Assembly: GCA_012523775.1 (NCBI GenBank)
Contig: JAAYTK010000019.1
Coordinates: 1 to 64,000, forward strand
Direction of reading: 5' to 3'
DNA from: Clostridiales bacterium
GTDB lineage: Bacteria; Bacillota; Clostridia; Lachnospirales; Lachnospiraceae
DNA: 64,000 nucleotides
The first letter of the stretch is position 1. Each line of letters starts with the position of its first letter. The position numbers and the translations under genes were made by a program. The notes under the pieces are model-generated. The model was not told where the DNA came from. It saw nothing but the letters and a program-made list of their open reading frames with translations, and ran no database searches. Below are positions 7,771-17,589 of the stretch, piece by piece.

Positions 7771-7816
7771 CGATAATCAATGATTGTTACATAATAAAAG
7801 CTAGCGGAGGTGTGTT

Positions 7817-8824
7817 ATGGCTAATCGGGAGCCTATGATTGAACTAATTGGGCTGGGGAAGACATTTGAGAGTAAGAATAGTTATGTTAAGGCCTTAGAG
7901 GATATTAACCTGACCATTTATGAGGGTGAAATCTTTGGTATTATAGGACTTAGCGGTGCCGGAAAGAGTACCCTGGTCAGATGCATTAATTATTTAGAGA
8001 GGCCAACGACAGGGAAGGTTATATTTGATAAAACTGATTTATCCGAGGTAGGAGATCGGGAATTATTGAAGATAAGACAGTCCATGGGCATGATATTTCA
8101 GCAGTTTAATCTTCTGATGCAGCGTAATACACTACAGAACATATGCTTTCCTTTAGAAATTGCGGGAGTATCTGTAAAGGATGCAAAGAAACGTGCTTAT
8201 GAGCTTTTGGATGTTGTAGGACTAACGGATAAAGCAAAGGCGTATCCTGCACAGCTGTCCGGCGGACAGAAACAGAGAGTCGCCATAGCAAGAGCACTGG
8301 CCACTAAGCCAAAGGTTCTCCTATGCGATGAAGCCACCAGTGCACTGGACCCCACTACCACGAGATCGATTCTTGAACTGTTAAGAGAAATCAACAAAAA
8401 CTTAGGTATTACTATAGTCGTGATTACCCATGAAATGAGTGTTATTGAAGAAATATGTAATAGGGTTGCAATCATTGATGAGAGCCGAATAGCTGAAATA
8501 GGCGATGTGGAGGAAGTCTTTATGCGACCGAAATCAAAGATTGCCAGACAGCTTGTCTTTTCAGGGGCTAATCATATCGACTCCTTTGTAGGTGAGGACA
8601 AATGCCGTATTATATTTGACGGACGAACCTCGTTCGAGCCTGTAATAGCCAATATGGTATTGGAATGCAGAACACCGGTGAATATTCTGTTTGCAGATAC
8701 AAAGGATATAGACGGAAAAGCATTCGGACAGATGGTTATACAGCTTCCTGAGGATGAATCCAGTAAGAAGCGTATATTCGCATATCTCGAGATGCATAAA
8801 ATACCCCATGAGGAGGTGCTATAG
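7817..8824 (+). CDS. metN: Methionine ABC transporter, ATP-binding protein MetN
   Basis: The 335-residue cytoplasmic ATPase of the D/L-methionine importer. Visible motifs are Walker A GLSGAGKST near residues 43-51, signature LSGGQKQRVAIARAL, Walker B LLCDEATSALDP and H-loop VVITHE. The C-terminal about 90 residues form the NIL/ACT-like domain that binds methionine and inhibits transport when the cytoplasmic pool is full. GGAGG precedes the ATG. It is followed by metI with a 1-base gap and then metQ. Confidence 0.93.
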   Translation: MANREPMIELIGLGKTFESKNSYVKALEDINLTIYEGEIFGIIGLSGAGKSTLVRCINYLERPTTGKVIFDKTDLSEVGDRELLKIRQSMGMIFQQFNLLMQRNTLQNICFPLEIAGVSVKDAKKRAYELLDVVGLTDKAKAYPAQLSGGQKQRVAIARALATKPKVLLCDEATSALDPTTTRSILELLREINKNLGITIVVITHEMSVIEEICNRVAIIDESRIAEIGDVEEVFMRPKSKIARQLVFSGANHIDSFVGEDKCRIIFDGRTSFEPVIANMVLECRTPVNILFADTKDIDGKAFGQMVIQLPEDESSKKRIFAYLEMHKIPHEEVL

Positions 8825-8825
8825 C

Positions 8826-9485
8826 ATGTTTAGTCAGGCAATGTTGGAATTAATCGGTATCGGAATTTTGGAGACGCTATATATGACTATATTGTCCTCT
8901 GTATTGGCTTATATACTTGGACTTCCTCTTGGAATACTGTTAGTGATAACTGACAAGGATGGGATAGCTCCCATGGTGACTATAAACCGAATCATAGGAT
9001 TTATAGTTAATATATTTCGTTCTATCCCGTTTGTCATACTATTGGTAGCCTTACTCCCCTTTACAAGGATGGTTGTCGGAACTACACTTGGACCAAACGC
9101 ATTGGTTGTACCATTGGTTATAGGATCGGCACCCTATATTGCAAGGCTTGTGGAATCCTCTTTAAAGGAAGTGGACCATGGAGTAATAGAGGCGGCACAG
9201 TCTATGGGAGCTTCTCCTTCTCAGATTGTGTTTAAGGTACTTATTCCCGAGGCTATGCCATCGCTTATCATGGGAGGAGCCATTGCGGTAATAACCATTC
9301 TTAGTTATTCGGCAATGGGCGGATTTGTCGGAGCAGGAGGTCTGGGGACCTTAGCTATTAACTATGGATATTACCGGTATCAGGTTAATATTATGCTAAT
9401 AACCATAGCCATACTGGTGCTTATCGTACAGGGCTTTCAGGAGCTCGGAGGAAGGCTGATGAGGCGATTCGACAAGAGATTATAA
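8826..9485 (+). CDS. metI: Methionine ABC transporter permease MetI
   Basis: A 219-residue permease with five predicted membrane segments. The binding-protein-dependent transport EAA loop is at about residues 120-150 (EVDHGVIEAAQSMGASPSQI), where it contacts MetN. Start at 8826 is set by AGGAGG within the end of metN, ten bases upstream; an earlier in-frame ATG would overlap metN by 70 bases. The length is standard for MetI. Confidence 0.92.
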   Translation: MFSQAMLELIGIGILETLYMTILSSVLAYILGLPLGILLVITDKDGIAPMVTINRIIGFIVNIFRSIPFVILLVALLPFTRMVVGTTLGPNALVVPLVIGSAPYIARLVESSLKEVDHGVIEAAQSMGASPSQIVFKVLIPEAMPSLIMGGAIAVITILSYSAMGGFVGAGGLGTLAINYGYYRYQVNIMLITIAILVLIVQGFQELGGRLMRRFDKRL

Positions 9486-9523
9486 AAAATAGAATAAATC
9501 TAAAATATATTGGAGGGATTAAT

Positions 9524-10342
9524 ATGAAAAAAATTATAGTTATCTTAACACTTATAGCACTATTTGTAGGCGTGCTTGGAGGATGCGCCAACAGTAAGGA
9601 TAAGGGGAAGCCGAAAAAGATAGTTGTAGGTGCGAGTATTACACCTCATGCTGAAATCCTTGAAGTAGCTAAGGGTGTATTGGAATCAAAAGGCTTTGAG
9701 CTTGAAATCAAAGAATATAATGATTATGTTCAGCCTAATGTAGCCTTGGATGCAGGGGATCTAGATGCGAATTATTTCCAGCATCAGCCGTATCTGGATC
9801 AATTTAATGCGGATAGGGATATGGATCTTGTGTCTGTGGCAATTATCCATTATGAGCCCTTTGGCGTATATCCTGGTAAGACAAAGAGTATAGAAGAGCT
9901 TAAGGACGGAGCCGAGATATCCATTCCTAATGACGGAACCAATGAGGCAAGAGCGCTTCTTTTATTAGAGGCTCAGGGACTGATTAAGCTTGCCGACGGC
10001 GTAGGTATGGAAGCAACCGTAATCGATATCGTGGAGAATCCCAAAAATCTTGTTATCCATGAAATTGAAGCCGCTCAGCTTGCCCGTTCACTACAGGATG
10101 TGGATTTAGCCGTAATCAACGGTAACTTTGCCATACAGGCAGGACTAAATGTTGCTAAGGATGCCATAGCCGTAGAGGATAAGGATTCGGTAGCGGCAGA
10201 AACCTATGGAAATGTTATCGCGGTAAGAAAAGGCGATGAAAACAGAGAGGAAATTAAAGCTCTTGTAGAAGCCCTAAAGAGTGACGAGGTTAAAGAATTT
10301 ATTGACTCCACATATGAAGGGGCAGTCGTTCCGAAATTTTAA
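9524..10342 (+). CDS. metQ: Methionine-binding lipoprotein MetQ
   Basis: A 272-residue extracellular substrate-binding lipoprotein of the NlpA family. The signal peptide MKKIIVILTLIALFVGVL ends in a lipobox LGGC with Cys at about 21. The mature part shows family segments VGASITPHAEILE, FEHQPYLDQF-type (here FQHQPYLDQFN), IPNDGTNEARALLLL and VINGNFA. It captures methionine and passes it to MetI. TGGAGGG precedes the ATG. A strong terminator follows, closing the operon. Confidence 0.93.
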   Translation: MKKIIVILTLIALFVGVLGGCANSKDKGKPKKIVVGASITPHAEILEVAKGVLESKGFELEIKEYNDYVQPNVALDAGDLDANYFQHQPYLDQFNADRDMDLVSVAIIHYEPFGVYPGKTKSIEELKDGAEISIPNDGTNEARALLLLEAQGLIKLADGVGMEATVIDIVENPKNLVIHEIEAAQLARSLQDVDLAVINGNFAIQAGLNVAKDAIAVEDKDSVAAETYGNVIAVRKGDENREEIKALVEALKSDEVKEFIDSTYEGAVVPKF

Positions 10343-10367
10343 TAATGATATAAATACCAATTATGAC

Positions 10368-10401
10368 GAGGGGGATGTTTTCTAAAACATCCCCCTCATT
10401 T
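10368..10401 (+). terminator. Strong intrinsic terminator after metQ
   Basis: GAGGGGGATGTTTT and AAAACATCCCCCTC form a perfect 14-bp stem with a 2-nt centre. The following T-run is short (ATTTG). A closely related hairpin follows mgsA at 61083-61106. Confidence 0.85.
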
Positions 10402-10428
10402 GTAAAAAATTACATAGGCATATTATCG

Positions 10429-10457
10429 TTGATTTATTGCGGGAAAGAGTATTATAT
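10429..10457 (+). promoter_or_regulatory. Putative promoter of the DUF3810 gene
   Basis: TTGATT and TTATAT with a 17-bp spacer lie about 50 bp before the DUF3810 start codon. The -10 box is only partly consensus. Confidence 0.45.
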
Positions 10458-10506
10458 GCTACTATTAACTTGGGATGTAGCACTAATTAGATAAGGGGGG
10501 ATACAG

Positions 10507-11622
10507 ATGAGAAGACTATTAAAGCTTAAGCGGAATTATCTGTTATTTTTATTTCCGTTATCTTTTTTATTGATTTTTATAGCAAGAAAGAGCAGTGTAT
10601 TTGCTGAAAATATATATGCTTTACGTATCTACAAATGGTTATCACAATTTGTTTCCCTTATTACCGGTCTCGTACCGATATCCTTAGCAGAGCTTCTTAT
10701 TATTTTTCTTCCGATTATCCTGATAATATTATTGACAAGATTTATAATACGCCTAATAAAGGACAAAGACAACAGGGGAATAAATGCCGCTAAGGGCCTG
10801 ATAAATATACTATGTGCTCTAAGTGTGGTCGTGTTTGCATTTACCCTTTTGGGCGGTCTTAATTATTACAGGTATAACTTTAGCTATTATTCTAATCTTG
10901 AGGTTGATAAATACTCAGTGGAGGAATTATACGGTTTAACCAAGACGCTGGCAGAACAGGCCAACGATCTTAGGAGCAAAGTGCCAGTGGTAGATGATAA
11001 TGGAGTATTCAAGTTGTCAATGAACAATTTTGAGCTTGCTAAGGAGGCTAACAGGGCAATGAAGAGCCTGTCGGAAGAATATCCTGTCTTTAGGGGCAGG
11101 TATGCTCCTCCCAAGCCGGTTCTTCTGTCGTCACTCATGTCATATGCTGAGATTACGGGAATATTTATACCCTTTACAATGGAAGCCAATGTGAATGTCG
11201 ATATAGAGGATTTCTCAATACCTTATACCATGTTGCATGAGATGGCGCACCAACGGGGATTTATGAGAGAGGATGAGGCGAACTTTATTGCATATTTGGT
11301 AGGTATAAAATCCGGTAATGTGGAATTTATGTACAGCAGTACGATGCTTGCTCTGATTTCATCCGGTAACGCACTGTATAAACAAAATAGTGATATGTAT
11401 TTTGAAATCAGAAGCTCGTATTCGGAGGGAGTGGTAAAGGATATACGGGCACAAATCGAATACTGGACAAAATATGAGGATACGGTAGTTAGTACGGTAT
11501 CTAACAGGATTAACGACACCTACCTAAAGGCTAATGCCCAAGCGGATGGAGTAAAGAGCTATGGTCGAATGGTGGATTTGCTATTGGCCATGTATAGAGC
11601 AGAGCTTATAAAAGAAGAATAA
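10507..11622 (+). CDS. DUF3810-family membrane protein with HExxH motif
   Basis: A 371-residue protein with three predicted membrane segments in the first about 125 residues, followed by a large extracellular or membrane-proximal domain. At about residue 240 it carries LHEMAHQRGFMREDEANF, an HExxH zinc-binding motif with a downstream acidic cluster; this is the hallmark of DUF3810 and implies a zinc metallopeptidase-like active site. The substrate is unknown. GGGGGG precedes the ATG. The gene stands alone between terminators. Confidence 0.8.
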   Translation: MRRLLKLKRNYLLFLFPLSFLLIFIARKSSVFAENIYALRIYKWLSQFVSLITGLVPISLAELLIIFLPIILIILLTRFIIRLIKDKDNRGINAAKGLINILCALSVVVFAFTLLGGLNYYRYNFSYYSNLEVDKYSVEELYGLTKTLAEQANDLRSKVPVVDDNGVFKLSMNNFELAKEANRAMKSLSEEYPVFRGRYAPPKPVLLSSLMSYAEITGIFIPFTMEANVNVDIEDFSIPYTMLHEMAHQRGFMREDEANFIAYLVGIKSGNVEFMYSSTMLALISSGNALYKQNSDMYFEIRSSYSEGVVKDIRAQIEYWTKYEDTVVSTVSNRINDTYLKANAQADGVKSYGRMVDLLLAMYRAELIKEE

Positions 11623-11642
11623 ATCAACTTCACAAGCATATG

Positions 11643-11676
11643 AACAGCCCTAAAAATTTTAGGGTTGTTTTTTTTA
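11643..11676 (+). terminator. Intrinsic terminator after the DUF3810 gene
   Basis: CCCTAAAA and TTTTAGGG pair around one A, extended by flanking AACA/TGTT, and are followed by a long T-run. Confidence 0.85.
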
Positions 11677-11763
11677 TAAGTTATGATATAATTATTAAGT
11701 AAATATTAACAAAATGTTATGTAATTTTCAAAGTTGTAACATTTTGAATTCAAGGAGATTGTT

Positions 11764-12564
11764 ATGAATGCTATAAAGAAACTATTCGTTGCTGCTTTAG
11801 CATTACTGCTGGTTACTGTAAGTCTTAGTGAAGCGACATATGCGGCGGAGCTTACTGACATAGATGCCGTTGCAGATACATATAATGTAGCCGATTCTGA
11901 GACCGACGAGACTGACGCTGAAGCCGTAACCGAGAATATTGAAGACATCGAAGCTGATACGGATTCTGAGGATATATTTGACCCCGAGTTATATGAAATA
12001 TATATTGATGAACAGGGACAAGTATACTATATAGAAAAAGAGCCTAAAGAACCGGAAACCGATGAGGTTATTCAGGAGGAAGAGGCTAAAGAGGAGAAGA
12101 AAGAGCCTACATACTCCAAACTGGATCTCAGACTTTTGGCATGTCTCGTTTATACTGAGGCAGGAAACCAGCCCTATGAGGGAATGCTGGCGGTTGCCAA
12201 TGTGGTATTGAACAGAGTAAAAAGCGATGCTTACTACCATGTGAATACCATTGAGGAAGTAATATTTGATAAAATGTGGGCGGTTCAGTTCTCGGTCACT
12301 ACTAAGAATAAGAAGACTGGAAAGAGCATGATGGATAAAGCACTGGAATCTTATGATTCGGGTAAGTTCTCAGGCAAGAATCCTAAAGCCGAGAAAAAGG
12401 CCATGGAGAAGGCGATAAAGGCAGCAAAAGAGGCCCTTAACGGCAAGAATAACATAGGCGATTACTTATGTTTTAGGCTGAACAACAGCGGAGCCAAAAA
12501 AATCAAGAAGAAATATAGTGATTATAGGATAATCGGTGACCACATTTTCTATCGTACCAAATAA
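11764..12564 (+). CDS. Secreted SleB-type cell wall hydrolase (Hydrolase_2)
   Basis: A 266-residue protein. A signal peptide covers about 1-27 (ending ATYAAE), then an acidic Asp/Glu/Thr-rich linker runs to about residue 115. The C-terminal domain matches the PF07486 cell-wall hydrolase fold: LLACLVYTEAGNQPYEGMLA with the catalytic Glu in YTEA, then ANVVLNRVKS and a GDYLCFRL segment near the end. Family members are SleB-like lytic transglycosylases that cut spore-cortex or vegetative peptidoglycan. The long acidic linker is unusual and may span the wall. AAGGAG precedes the ATG. Sporulation timing is inference only. Confidence 0.82.
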   Translation: MNAIKKLFVAALALLLVTVSLSEATYAAELTDIDAVADTYNVADSETDETDAEAVTENIEDIEADTDSEDIFDPELYEIYIDEQGQVYYIEKEPKEPETDEVIQEEEAKEEKKEPTYSKLDLRLLACLVYTEAGNQPYEGMLAVANVVLNRVKSDAYYHVNTIEEVIFDKMWAVQFSVTTKNKKTGKSMMDKALESYDSGKFSGKNPKAEKKAMEKAIKAAKEALNGKNNIGDYLCFRLNNSGAKKIKKKYSDYRIIGDHIFYRTK

Positions 12565-12585
12565 TTTAATTAAATAAGTATAAAT

Positions 12586-12640
12586 AGGCTGATGCATAAC
12601 AAGTACAGGATTTTTCGGTACTTATTGTATCAGCCTTTTA
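12586..12640 (+). terminator. Long-stem intrinsic terminator
   Basis: AGGCTGATGCATAACAAGTAC pairs with GTACTTATTGTATCAGCCT over about 19 bp with two imperfections, followed by TTTTAAAA. It ends the cell wall hydrolase gene. Confidence 0.8.
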
Positions 12641-12777
12641 AAATATCACTTTAATCTTAGTCGATAATGTGCTATTATATGTAATGAACCCATATATGGA
12701 TAATAGTACCGTAATTGGTAATACATATAGAAGACATTTATATACATACAAAAGAATCTTTACAGGAGGTATTTTCA

Positions 12778-13616
12778 TGGATAATTTATTTTCAGGCCTA
12801 GAGGAGTTCGGACTTGACAATTTATCAAATATTAATATATATGACGAGGAAGAAAAGCAGGAGGCTGAGGTTAAGAAAAAAGCGGGCAATACCTTTTCTG
12901 AAGAGGATATTATATTTGATAAGACATTTTCCTGTCCGGTATGCGATACTGACTTTAAAGCAAAGAGCGTCATGACCGGTAAGGTTAAGCTACAAAAGCT
13001 TGATACCGATTTAAGACCAAAATATCTAAAGGCCGATCCCTTAAAATACGATGCTATTCTATGTACCAATTGCGGGTATGCATCCTTAACCAGATTTTTT
13101 AAATATGTTACATATAAACAAGCAGAATTAATTAAAAATACCATATCGGTTAATTATAAGCCAACCGCTGAAACAGAAGGTATATATAGCTATGATGATG
13201 CCATAGCCAGACATAAGATGGCATTGGTAAGCTCAATTGTTAAGAAATCCAAAACATCTGAAAGAGCTTATACCTGTCTGAAGACAGCATGGGTAATCAG
13301 AGGAAAGGCGGAGACACTGCCCGGCGATACTCCAAATTATAAGCAGGTTATAGCTCAGCTTCGTAAAGAGGAATTGGAGTTCATACAGAATGCGTATGAT
13401 GGCTTTTGTGAGGCGTTTATGAAAGAAACATTCCCTATGTGCGGAATGGATGAGAACACGGTTACATTACTTGTGGCTGAGTTGGCGAGAAAAATCGGTA
13501 AATATGATGAATCTTCCAGATGGATATCGAGAGTATTAATCTCCAGAGATGCCAGTGAAAGAATTAAGGACAGAGCAAGAGAAATTAAGGAACTAATAAA
13601 AGAGGGAAAAAATTGA
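12778..13616 (+). CDS. DUF2225 domain-containing cysteine-rich protein
   Basis: A 279-residue soluble protein. After an acidic N-terminal segment, two CxxC pairs appear: CPVCDTDF near residue 50 and CTNCGYAS near residue 95, consistent with a zinc ribbon. The rest is helical and TPR-like. This matches DUF2225, whose function is unknown. The start at 12778 is set by AGGAGGT six bases upstream; a longer frame from 12669 lacks a site. It overlaps the next gene by four bases, so the two are translationally coupled. Confidence 0.8.
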
Positions 13617-14338
13617 AGGAAAAATTACACACAATACCGGTAAACGAAGCATTTGATATTGGTGGTGAATGTCCGGTCTGCAACATGAGAAAAGAACTGG
13701 AAACCAAAGCGATAGACTTCACCATGGGACCCAGTTATATGGAGGATGATGTCCGAGGGGAAACATCCAGGCTGGGCTTTTGCGAAAGACATATCGAGCT
13801 TCTATATAAAAATCAAAACCGCCTTGGACTATCTCTGATTCTAAAAAGTCATATGGATAGAGTGATAAAGGATATAGAAAAGCTTACGGGCAGTAGTTCA
13901 AAGCTTCCTGCACCGGGCATATTTAGAAAGCAGAGCGAGAATTCCGGTGTTGTATCTTATATTGAAAAGCTGGAGGACTCCTGCTATATATGCGAGATGA
14001 TTAACAGGACCTTTGATCGGTATATAGCCACTATATTTTATCTGTACCGGCAGGAGGAAAGCTTTAGGAAGAAGTTCAGAGCTTGCCTTGGCTTTTGTAA
14101 CAGGCATTATGGTATACTTTATAAGCAGGCACCGAAGCATTTAAGCGGCGGACAGCTTAAGGATTTCATCAGTGAATTAAATTCGCTGTATCTCGATAAC
14201 ATGAAAAGAGTCAATGAGGACTTGGAATGGTTTATTAATAAATTTGACTACCGTTATGCAGATGAGCCATGGAAAAATTCAAAGGATGCCTTACCACGGA
14301 CTATCAACAAGACCAATAGCATAATAAAGAGTTCATAG
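13613..14338 (+). CDS. DUF6062-family cysteine-rich protein
   Basis: A 241-residue protein with two similar metal-binding modules. The first is CPVCNMRKE near residue 23 with FCERHIELLY near 60. The second is CYICEMINRTF near residue 124 with FCNRHYGILY near 160. Each thus has a CxxC plus CxxH set, typical of zinc coordination. A TTG start overlaps the stop of the DUF2225 gene (ATTGA), indicating coupling. I assign it to DUF6062, a clostridial family of unknown function. The repeat of CxxC/CxxH modules suggests internal duplication. Confidence 0.75.
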   Translation: MKEKLHTIPVNEAFDIGGECPVCNMRKELETKAIDFTMGPSYMEDDVRGETSRLGFCERHIELLYKNQNRLGLSLILKSHMDRVIKDIEKLTGSSSKLPAPGIFRKQSENSGVVSYIEKLEDSCYICEMINRTFDRYIATIFYLYRQEESFRKKFRACLGFCNRHYGILYKQAPKHLSGGQLKDFISELNSLYLDNMKRVNEDLEWFINKFDYRYADEPWKNSKDALPRTINKTNSIIKSS

Positions 14339-14443
14339 GATTTGTAACGTTTTGGTATAGAGTTTCTAATTCAGCATATACTAAAAAAGTATAATATACT
14401 AATAATAGTATATTTATATAAATATGGTATATATAGGAATATG

Positions 14444-14475
14444 AAAAGTTATTACCATAGGGTGATAACTTTTTA
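14444..14475 (+). terminator. Intrinsic terminator after the DUF6062 gene
   Basis: AAAAGTTATTACC and GGTGATAACTTTT form a 13-bp stem (one T-G pair) with a 4-nt loop, continuing into TTTT. The remaining 14476-14615 holds no gene; it contains AGCGAAACTCTTTC (14483-14496), which also occurs at 7443-7456. Confidence 0.85.
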
Positions 14476-14615
14476 TTGTTGGAGCGAAACTCTTTCAAAT
14501 ATATGAAATCCCACCTTTATAGAGGTGAAAATTTAAAAAAATGAGAAAAATAGAGAAAACAAGAGATTTTAAGAGCTTTTAACAATATTGCGGTAGAAAT
14601 TTACTAGAAAAGAAG

Positions 14616-14644
14616 TTGCATATTTAAGATAAATTTACTAATAT
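14616..14644 (+). promoter_or_regulatory. groESL promoter
   Basis: TTGCAT (14616-14621) and TAATAT (14639-14644) with a 17-bp spacer lie directly upstream of the CIRCE operator. Confidence 0.75.
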
Positions 14645-14655
14645 ATTAAATATCT

Positions 14656-14682
14656 TTAGCACTCATTCAGCAAGAGTGCTAA
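14656..14682 (+). promoter_or_regulatory. CIRCE operator (HrcA binding site)
   Basis: TTAGCACTC-N9-GAGTGCTAA is a perfect match to the CIRCE inverted repeat. It lies at the expected transcription start of groESL, so HrcA should repress the operon and heat shock should release it. hrcA is not in the window. Confidence 0.97.
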
Positions 14683-14717
14683 TAATTATCAAAAATTGGA
14701 TATAAGGAGGAATATTA

Positions 14718-16645
<1,928 letters not shown>

Positions 16646-16661
16646 ATATCAATTTATATCC

Positions 16662-16692
16662 GGAGGGTGCAAAGCACCCTCCATGTTTTTTG
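16662..16692 (+). terminator. Intrinsic terminator after groEL
   Basis: GGAGGGTGC and GCACCCTCC form a 9-bp stem with an AAA loop, followed by ATGTTTTTT. Confidence 0.9.
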
Positions 16693-16727
16693 TAACTTTC
16701 TTTTTTATACCAAGCCGTTTTTATATG

Positions 16728-16756
16728 TTGACAATTGTTTAGGGATTATATATGAT
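16728..16756 (+). promoter_or_regulatory. Promoter of the thiT leader
   Basis: TTGACA (16728-16733) and TATGAT (16751-16756) with a 17-bp spacer lie about 30 bp ahead of the TPP riboswitch. Confidence 0.8.
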
Positions 16757-16784
16757 ATAACAGAAACTAAATACAATACATATT

Positions 16785-16906
16785 TTATTAGCTAGGGGAG
16801 CACATGCTGAGAGGTATGCACTGCATACTGACCCTCATTACTTGATCCGGGTAATACCGGCGTAAGGAAGCAATCTAGTGTCCCCTCCTAATTAAATCTA
16901 AGGAGG
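16785..16906 (+). promoter_or_regulatory. TPP riboswitch (THI element)
   Basis: The conserved core is present: GGGGAGC, CTGAGA, ACCC, TTGATCCGGGTAATACCGG and GTAAGGAAGC. CCTCCT (16884-16889) is an exact complement of the thiT ribosome site AGGAGG (16901-16906). TCCCCT (16881-16886) can alternatively pair with AGGGGA (16794-16799) inside the aptamer's P2 strand. This suggests translational control: TPP binding ties up GGGG in P2 and frees CCTCCT to hide the ribosome site. The aptamer call is firm; the switching model is inference. Confidence 0.95.
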
Positions 16907-16913
16907 ATTTTTT

Positions 16914-17582
16914 ATGTTTAAAAAACTATTTGATTTTTTCGTTGTAACTGATATCGAGAACCAAAGCTTTTATCCCACCACTGCGGGAAATATAGCATTA
17001 TTGGTTATCATAGCACTTCTTTTCGTGGCTATACTGGCTATCGGCGGAGGAAAGAAAAAGCTCAGTGCTAAGCAATTGGCCTTTTCGGCTGTTGCTATGA
17101 CACTGGCTGTTATCACATCGATATTTACGGTATATGAGTTGCCCTTTGGCGGTTCTATTACTTTATTCAGAATGTTCTTTATTTGCTTTATCGGGTATCT
17201 ATATGGGACAAAGGTCGGTGTTATAACCGGAGCGGCCTATGGAATATTGGACTTTATACTAAAGCCCTTTGCGATAACCCTTATACAGCCACTTCTTGAT
17301 TATCCCGTTGCATTTGGATGTCTGGGACTGGCAGGATTGTTCTCTAAATCAAAATATGGAATAATTAAGGGCTATCTCTTAGGTGTTACCGGAAGATTTA
17401 TCTGTCATGTATTAACAGGAATAATATATTTCTATGAGTATGCCGATGGGAAAAATGTTGTTATATATTCTCTGACATATAATGCATCCTATATAGTTCC
17501 GGAAGCAATACTTACAATATTAATTCTTCTAATACCTGCGGTAAGACAGTCGCTTGGCGAAATAAAGAAGATGGCACAGTAA
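16914..17582 (+). CDS. thiT: Energy-coupled thiamine transporter substrate-binding component ThiT
   Basis: A 222-residue integral membrane protein with about six to seven membrane helices. Segments typical of ThiT are GGSITLFRMFFICFIGYLYG, GAAYGILDFILKPF and VTGRFICHVLTGIIYF. ThiT is the S-component that binds thiamine with high affinity and works with the shared ECF module (not in the window). Its placement directly behind a TPP riboswitch supports the call. An N-terminal extension of about 45 residues with an extra membrane segment precedes the usual core. Confidence 0.92.
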   Translation: MFKKLFDFFVVTDIENQSFYPTTAGNIALLVIIALLFVAILAIGGGKKKLSAKQLAFSAVAMTLAVITSIFTVYELPFGGSITLFRMFFICFIGYLYGTKVGVITGAAYGILDFILKPFAITLIQPLLDYPVAFGCLGLAGLFSKSKYGIIKGYLLGVTGRFICHVLTGIIYFYEYADGKNVVIYSLTYNASYIVPEAILTILILLIPAVRQSLGEIKKMAQ

Positions 17583-17589
17583 GGAGTCG

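Noticed and set aside
7511-7816. SAM-I, S-MK or Met T-box leader for metNIQ
   Set aside because: None of their conserved sequence blocks is visible, in contrast to the clear T-box of valS in the same window.
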